Positions 21,245 through 25,245 of a stretch of 25,245 nt of DNA are shown here, one piece after another. Position 1 is the stretch's first letter. Every line of letters begins with the position of its first letter. The stretch covers positions 1 through 25,245 of IMG/VR virus record IMGVR_UViG_3300008262_000858; one strand, 5' to 3'. This stretch comes from a virus. Both the position numbers and the translations under genes were made by a program. The notes beneath the pieces were generated by a model. It was given only the letters and a program-made list of their open reading frames with translations, was not told the origin of the DNA and made no database searches.

Positions 21245-22579
21245 TTACTGTATTTTATCAGTTTTATATTTAATTATGTTGTCACGTGTTTCTTTTGTAA
21301 TTTCTGTTCTAGCTCCAAGTTTAAATTTAGTAGTGTCATTTGGATCTAACACATCATCGCCATGTGTTATCACATTTAATAGCAATGTTGCAGTTCTCAT
21401 ATTTTCATCCCAAATACCATCCGGTTGGAAAGATGGAGATACAAAATATTGTAATGCAGTGTAATAATCTTGTGTTTCCGGAGTATTAAAACTATTAACC
21501 CAGTCTGGATTATTTTTAAGCATGTCACTAATATCTTGTTGAACTACGCGTATAATACCTTCATTAGAATCCCATTTAACAGATCCTACGGATACATCAG
21601 TGCCGGATTTTGGTGCCTGATATGAAAAACGTTTTTCTCCATCTGTACCTATATATGAAATAACATTTTGCAGTATTCCACGATACACATCACCATCATC
21701 ATATGTAATAACACCCTCGTAAGGTGCACCGTTTTTAAACTCCCCCTCGAATACACCCGGAATTTCAGTATCTCGGTCTACTACACCTATACGTCCACTC
21801 AATGCAACCATTTCGGTGTTACCAAATTCATCTAGTTGTATACGAGCAAAGCCTCGGAAAGATCCGTCATATTCCATTTCTGATGCTTTTGCGTCGGTAA
21901 CATCGATTGTATATGGTTCAAATGCAGTGTCAGATGAATCGTAGTCCTTATCTAGATACTGCAGATCTGGTATTAAAACACGTGAACCTTCTGGTTTAGG
22001 ATTAAGTTTTTCTTGTTGCAATGCTTTACGTAATCCAGAAAACCATTTATTTGCATTTACTGCTGTTATTATTATAATATTTTCATATCGATTTGTAGGT
22101 ACATCTTCTATAACTTCGGAATATGTTATGGGTTCTGTTTCATATAATTGTTTAGATAACATGTATAATTGATGATAATTACAAATCCAAACATTATATT
22201 TGAAAACTCGTTTACGTTTCGAAACATCTGGTCCTACTATGTACATGTATTGCGGAACATCATCTTTAAGTTTATCCCAAAAACTATCATTACCATAATA
22301 TGTTTTTTTAGATGTTTTATCAGTTTGATTTAATGCATCTATAATTTGTGGTTCAGTAACTAATGGACCTCCGAAAGTAGGTTTTCTAGTAGCTCGATTT
22401 ATAATAGTAAATGCAGACCATCCATCTAAAGATGCACCATGTTGTTGTGCAATCGTTTTAGCAGTATTATTTGCTGGTTTAATTACCGTAGTACGAGTGT
22501 ATGGAACATAATCTGGTAATTTTATTGTAGAAGATTTCTTAGACTCTTTTTGTTCTTTTATGTTGCGTTTATTATACAT
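21245..22579 (-). CDS. Unknown protein with a MORN-like motif
   Basis: I do not recognise the family of this 444-residue protein. After a Lys-rich N-terminus (residues 1-30), residues 45-60 (AQQHGASLDGWSAFTIINRAT) look like a short helix-turn segment. Residues about 270-300 contain FEGEFKNGAPYEGVITYDD and GDVYRGIL, two tandem units resembling MORN repeats (Y/F-E-G-x-F/W-x-N-G). The C-terminal 80 residues (FQPDGIWDENMRTATLLLN) resemble a peptidoglycan-binding-like helix pattern, which I cannot confirm. It starts at 22579 behind the promoter-like motif with no Shine-Dalgarno sequence. The stop is 5 bp from the peptidase ATG. A virion component or a partner of the M15 peptidase is plausible. Confidence 0.6.
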   Translation of the reverse strand: MYNKRNIKEQKESKKSSTIKLPDYVPYTRTTVIKPANNTAKTIAQQHGASLDGWSAFTIINRATRKPTFGGPLVTEPQIIDALNQTDKTSKKTYYGNDSFWDKLKDDVPQYMYIVGPDVSKRKRVFKYNVWICNYHQLYMLSKQLYETEPITYSEVIEDVPTNRYENIIIITAVNANKWFSGLRKALQQEKLNPKPEGSRVLIPDLQYLDKDYDSSDTAFEPYTIDVTDAKASEMEYDGSFRGFARIQLDEFGNTEMVALSGRIGVVDRDTEIPGVFEGEFKNGAPYEGVITYDDGDVYRGILQNVISYIGTDGEKRFSYQAPKSGTDVSVGSVKWDSNEGIIRVVQQDISDMLKNNPDWVNSFNTPETQDYYTALQYFVSPSFQPDGIWDENMRTATLLLNVITHGDDVLDPNDTTKFKLGARTEITKETRDNIIKYKTDKIQ

Positions 22580-22583
22580 ATCA

Positions 22584-22600
22584 TTTTTATATAAATATCA
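22584..22600 (-). promoter_or_regulatory. Intergenic promoter-like motif
   Basis: The coding strand reads TGATATTTATATAAAAA, 2 bp after the kinase-like stop and about 4 bp before the ATG at 22579. It is a strong match to the shared motif; a transcript starting just after it would be almost leaderless. Confidence 0.4.
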
Positions 22601-22601
22601 A

Positions 22602-23138
22602 TTACCAATCAACCATTACCATTTTTCCGTTCCATATCATGATATTGTCTGAACGGAAATCTAAATCTAATTCAAATTCTGGAATCTGAAGCTTTTCTAT
22701 ATCGGCACGCAAAGCATTTAAAAAATTATCAATTTCAACATCAATGTTATCCGTTTCATCAATAAAGTCAAATACCGATACTTCGCCTCCTTCACTACGA
22801 GCAAATGTTACGAAATCTTGCAAGAATAAATCAATTCTTTTTTTCAATCGAATTGGTAATTCCGATGCATTTGCCATGATATACATGTTTTTTCCATCTA
22901 CATAATATACTGGAATAAATGTTGTAAAATCATTGTATCGATTGACAATTTGTTCTGCTACTGCATATTCATCGCGTTCTTGTGTAATTTTAAAAACTTT
23001 ATCTTCGCCATCTATTTCATAAACACGACCATTATCACCAGCTCCTATTAACCGGAACTGTTTACGTTGTATTTTATCCAAGCAACGTTGTGTGTCTAAT
23101 TCTGAAAGTTCCCGCAATAAATGTTTTAACCGTATCAT
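22602..23138 (-). CDS. Minimal protein-kinase-like protein
   Basis: The 178-residue product has kinase-fold landmarks in order: Gly-rich loop IGAGDNGRVYEI (31-42), Lys50 in KVFKIT (VAIK position), hinge-like MYIMAN (85-90), catalytic loop LDFRSDNIM with Asp160 and Asn165 at the canonical spacing of five, and a DFG-like VDW with Asp177. The protein ends at Trp178, so the activation segment and nearly all of the C-lobe are absent. The N-terminus MIRLKHLLRELSEL resembles T4 capsid-targeting peptides that end at L-x-E, so it might be packaged and delivered with the DNA. The start has AGGA six bases upstream, 2 bp after the LamG gene stop. It may be an active small kinase or a degenerate binding fold; no substrate is known. 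Confidence 0.62.
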   Translation of the reverse strand: MIRLKHLLRELSELDTQRCLDKIQRKQFRLIGAGDNGRVYEIDGEDKVFKITQERDEYAVAEQIVNRYNDFTTFIPVYYVDGKNMYIMANASELPIRLKKRIDLFLQDFVTFARSEGGEVSVFDFIDETDNIDVEIDNFLNALRADIEKLQIPEFELDLDFRSDNIMIWNGKMVMVDW

Positions 23139-23140
23139 GT

Positions 23141-24712
23141 TTATCCTGGCAAAATATTTTTATCAATATCAATGCGAATTAAAAAATTCATGTCAACATC
23201 AGATCGCTTTCTAATCGGCTGTGCTAATTTACCAATAGCCAACAGTTGACCGGCATCATCATAAAGTCCAATCGTGGTTATGTATGGATCAAAAACACTA
23301 GAACTTACAAAGCTTTGATATGTAACATCATCATCAGCGGTAAGCGATGGATTCAGTGATAAATTAAAATCGCCAGCATCTAATTTTGCTAAAACACTTA
23401 ATTCATATGTAGTTAATGTGCTACGATAACTTGAAGTGTATGATGAATTCAAAATGTTATTGTATCGATAATCGGCACTAGATATTACTACAATTCCTTG
23501 CTTAGAAAATACATTTCCAACTACAGCCGTTTGTAACATGGTGCCACCTTCCGTACGATCTGCTAAATATCCCGTTTCAGTAACAGTTAATGCTTTATCA
23601 AAAACACGTATTTCATCTAAAACACCATTTAAATTCAAAGAACCAGTTCCATATCCACCAATATACACGGAATCGGTATTATCGAATCTACCGGATGCAG
23701 TAAACGGAGAATTATTGGCATTCACTAAAAATGTTGCTGATGCAGATGCTTCTAATACGCCATTAACATATAACTGCATCCAGCTACCACTTTTTTGACA
23801 TACTACATGATTAGATGCAGTAACATATGATGTAGATACAATGCTCCGTTTCAATGTGTTGTTGCTAGAAACTGTGAACACAACCTGATTGCTACCACTT
23901 AATTCAATTTTAAATGGAAATTTTGTGCTGATATTGTTATTGGATTTTGCTAGTATTAAATCATTTTCTGCACCTGGATTAGATGCTGAAATAAAAAATG
24001 CAACAGCATAATTCGTATCACGTGAATATTCTCCGGATACGGAAGTAGCAATATAGCCAGATCCAGAAAATTTTGCTGCTAATCCGACAGGTAAACCAGC
24101 GCCGGTACTGGTTGACACGCCTGGTACATATGTAACATTTTCAGATGTATATATGATTCTGGATTCATCAAAATATTCATTAAATCCTTCATACCACCGT
24201 ACGTTTGAAACAATTGAAGCAGTAGAAAATGCAGTGTCATACACATTACCATATCTATCGGCAGCCAATTGCAAACTAGACCCAGTGAATGTGAAAGATG
24301 CCGGTTTAATGCATTCTCCAACTTTTTTATTAGGAAATGATAAAATAGATGCCGTTTGATATAAATTCTTTTTCGTTCGATTTAAATCAGTAGGACCTAA
24401 TGTGTTGAATGGCTGATTCTTAAACTTATAAAATAATTGATCAACAGACCAATATGTAACAGACTGTAAACTTCCGTTTATATTTGCAGCATCATTATAT
24501 GTTAGTTCAGTTTCTAATGCCGGCAAAATGCTTTTATTTGTATAAATTCCAATTAACGGTAAACAGCTTGATGTAGCACTACCAGATATTATAGTCCAAA
24601 GTTTAAAACTTTGAAATGGCGTAATAGAAACATCCGATGTATCTACTTTTTTAAATACCGATGGATATATTCCTTGATATGAATCTATATTTTGTATTCT
24701 TGTTTCTGACAT
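23141..24712 (-). CDS. Virion appendage protein with LamG-like domain
   Basis: The 523-residue, Ser/Thr-rich, beta-dominated product has three regions. The N-terminal part is unrecognised. Residues about 195-385 form a LamG/concanavalin-type jelly roll (GLAAKFSGSGYIATS, DTNYAVAFFISA, WMQLYVNGVLEASASA and LNGVLDEIRVFDKAL), which probably binds carbohydrate. The C-terminal 130 residues contain GIVVISSADYRY, YELSVLAKLDAGDFNLSLNP and YITTIGLYDDAGQLLAIGKL. The C-terminal region is clearly related to the end of the protein encoded at 24776-25245. A receptor-binding or baseplate-attached decoration is likely. The ATG at 24712 has no Shine-Dalgarno sequence and sits 6 bp after the T-run of a hairpin (24719-24754). 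Confidence 0.7.
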   Translation of the reverse strand: MSETRIQNIDSYQGIYPSVFKKVDTSDVSITPFQSFKLWTIISGSATSSCLPLIGIYTNKSILPALETELTYNDAANINGSLQSVTYWSVDQLFYKFKNQPFNTLGPTDLNRTKKNLYQTASILSFPNKKVGECIKPASFTFTGSSLQLAADRYGNVYDTAFSTASIVSNVRWYEGFNEYFDESRIIYTSENVTYVPGVSTSTGAGLPVGLAAKFSGSGYIATSVSGEYSRDTNYAVAFFISASNPGAENDLILAKSNNNISTKFPFKIELSGSNQVVFTVSSNNTLKRSIVSTSYVTASNHVVCQKSGSWMQLYVNGVLEASASATFLVNANNSPFTASGRFDNTDSVYIGGYGTGSLNLNGVLDEIRVFDKALTVTETGYLADRTEGGTMLQTAVVGNVFSKQGIVVISSADYRYNNILNSSYTSSYRSTLTTYELSVLAKLDAGDFNLSLNPSLTADDDVTYQSFVSSSVFDPYITTIGLYDDAGQLLAIGKLAQPIRKRSDVDMNFLIRIDIDKNILPG

Positions 24713-24718
24713 TATAGT

Positions 24719-24754
24719 AAAAACCCTGCTACATTTATTATAAATATAACAGGG
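24719..24754 (-). terminator. Rho-independent terminator-like hairpin in a gene leader
   Basis: On the coding strand, CCCTGTTA and TAGCAGGG form an 8-bp stem (one G-U pair) around a 15-base loop, followed by TTTTT. It ends 6 bp before the ATG at 24712. It should terminate the upstream appendage transcript. Because its loop holds the promoter-like motif, DNA here may both end one unit and start the next. Confidence 0.7.
24734..24749 (-). promoter_or_regulatory. Promoter-like motif in the terminator loop
   Basis: The coding strand reads TTATATTTATAATAAA, matching the shared intergenic motif. It overlaps the left stem arm and loop of the hairpin at 24719-24754, about 22 bp before the ATG at 24712. 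Confidence 0.4.
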
Positions 24755-24775
24755 CTTAAATCAGTATGTAAATAC

Positions 24776-25245
24776 TTAGAAATCTAGTTTAACTCTGATC
24801 AGTGCTTCACGCTGGAATGATTTCAGCAACGGCTTACTTAATTTAGCAACTGCTAATAATTCTTGTTGATCATTATACAAACCAACTGTGGTAATGTATG
24901 TTTTTGGATCTCCTACAAATGTACTTTGAGCAATTTGACCAACCGATCCAGTAACATACGAAGCGTTATTGGAGAAATTGTATTCTGCATTTTTAACACG
25001 CACAAAGTAATGTGTGCTAGTAACTTTTTCTGAATTTCTTGCTAAGAAACTATATGGATCGGACGTTGCTGGATTCGTTTGTAATGCAGATCCGGAAATT
25101 GAATGATACAATGCAAAATGATTATTACCTTCCGAACTAGATCCGGTATTAGTTGCAAATCCTAACTGTTGATCTAACATTTTACCATCAAGAATTAATA
25201 TTCCATGATCTGGATATACTAATCCATAATAAACTGGCGCAGATG
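24776..25245 (-). CDS. Virion structural protein, C-terminal part (5' end outside window)
   Basis: The frame is open to the window edge; the ATG at 25180 is internal, because the codons above it read on as a protein (APVYYGLVYPDHGILILDG). The visible 156 residues are Ser/Thr/Asn-rich. They share an ordered set of motifs with the C-terminus of the next gene: GILIL or GIVVI, then VKNAEYNFSNNASY against AKLDAGDFNLSLNPS, then YITTVGLYNDQQELLAVAKL against YITTIGLYDDAGQLLAIGKL, and finally RVKLDF against RIDID. Such blocks occur in appendage or baseplate proteins of other large aquatic phages, as I recall. It ends 22 bp above the terminator, so it is the last gene of its unit. Confidence 0.7.
   Translation of the reverse strand, partial: SAPVYYGLVYPDHGILILDGKMLDQQLGFATNTGSSSEGNNHFALYHSISGSALQTNPATSDPYSFLARNSEKVTSTHYFVRVKNAEYNFSNNASYVTGSVGQIAQSTFVGDPKTYITTVGLYNDQQELLAVAKLSKPLLKSFQREALIRVKLDF

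Noticed and set aside
22602-23138. HipA-type toxin or other toxin-antitoxin module.
   Set aside because: No partner antitoxin or HipA-specific motif; the neighbours are virion genes.
4711-24748. TATAAATA strings on the plus strand (T4 late promoter consensus) in several gaps.
   Set aside because: They face away from all real genes; read on the minus strand they are part of the ATATTTATA-type motif. No plus-strand gene follows any of them.
25181-25245. Treating the ATG at 25180 as the start of the partial structural gene.
   Set aside because: The frame continues without a stop to the window edge and encodes APVYYGLVYPDHGILILDG, which fits the same domain.
1-25245. tRNA genes, CRISPR arrays, integrase, insertion sequences, direct terminal repeats.
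   Set aside because: None seen when reading both strands; gaps are too short, and no repeated spacers or transposase motifs were noticed. A covariance-model search was not possible here.

Overview
This window looks like part of the genome of a large T4-type (myovirus) bacteriophage. It is AT-rich, every credible gene reads on the minus strand, the genes are packed with 1-20 bp gaps or 4-60 bp overlaps, and the T4-type head genes are recognisable. These are the start of a gp23-like major capsid protein, a gp22-like scaffold, a gp21-like prohead protease, a gp20-like portal and a gp17-like large terminase. Two signs point to a Bacteroidota host: a phage-encoded ribosomal protein bS21 with a Bacteroidota-looking C-terminus, and a small exported protein whose signal peptide ends in SQE. 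From memory, not checked here, bS21-encoding freshwater-lake phages predicted to infect Bacteroidetes have been described with bS21 on the reverse strand among terminase, portal, protease and capsid genes, which is this layout.

Layout in transcription order (high to low coordinates). (1) 25245-22602: two related virion appendage proteins, the second with a LamG-like domain, then a very small protein-kinase-like protein. (2) 22579-19670: a MORN-like protein, an M15-type peptidase and a T7 endonuclease I-like junction resolvase. (3) 19592-15514: a gp61-like primase with a degenerate zinc ribbon, overlapping a single-chain Mre11-Rad50 (gp47-gp46 fusion). (4) 15486-12811: a long tail-fibre/appendage protein. 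(5) 12777-10458: a HIGH-type nucleotidyltransferase overlapping an ATP-grasp-unrelated, KxDG-type ligase-like nucleotidyltransferase, apparently a fusion protein split by a +1 frame change. (6) 10430-6593: a low-complexity linker protein, a Cys/His protein, two small membrane proteins and the terminase. (7) 6545-4731: the portal. (8) 4688-1325: six small head-cassette genes ending in bS21 and a rho-independent terminator. (9) Below about 1250: a separately promoted scaffold and major capsid unit.

These units are separated by a recurring AT-rich intergenic motif, consensus about ATATTTATATTAAAAGAA on the coding strand, usually just after a stop codon. One copy lies just downstream of the terminator at 1274-1304, so it is probably the late promoter. 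About half the genes carry a clear Shine-Dalgarno sequence, concentrated in the head cassette and including the capsid gene, while most long-unit first genes lack one. With a phage bS21 in the same unit, this suggests translation control favouring head transcripts.

The most unusual points are the Mre11-Rad50 fusion with an altered P-loop, the frame-split nucleotidyltransferase/ligase pair, the scaffold gene whose protein-like 5' extension has no usual start codon, the 178-residue kinase-like protein that stops right after its metal-binding motif, and the bS21/Shine-Dalgarno arrangement. No tRNA, rRNA, CRISPR array, integrase or insertion sequence was seen. No stretch longer than about 300 bases lacks a gene.
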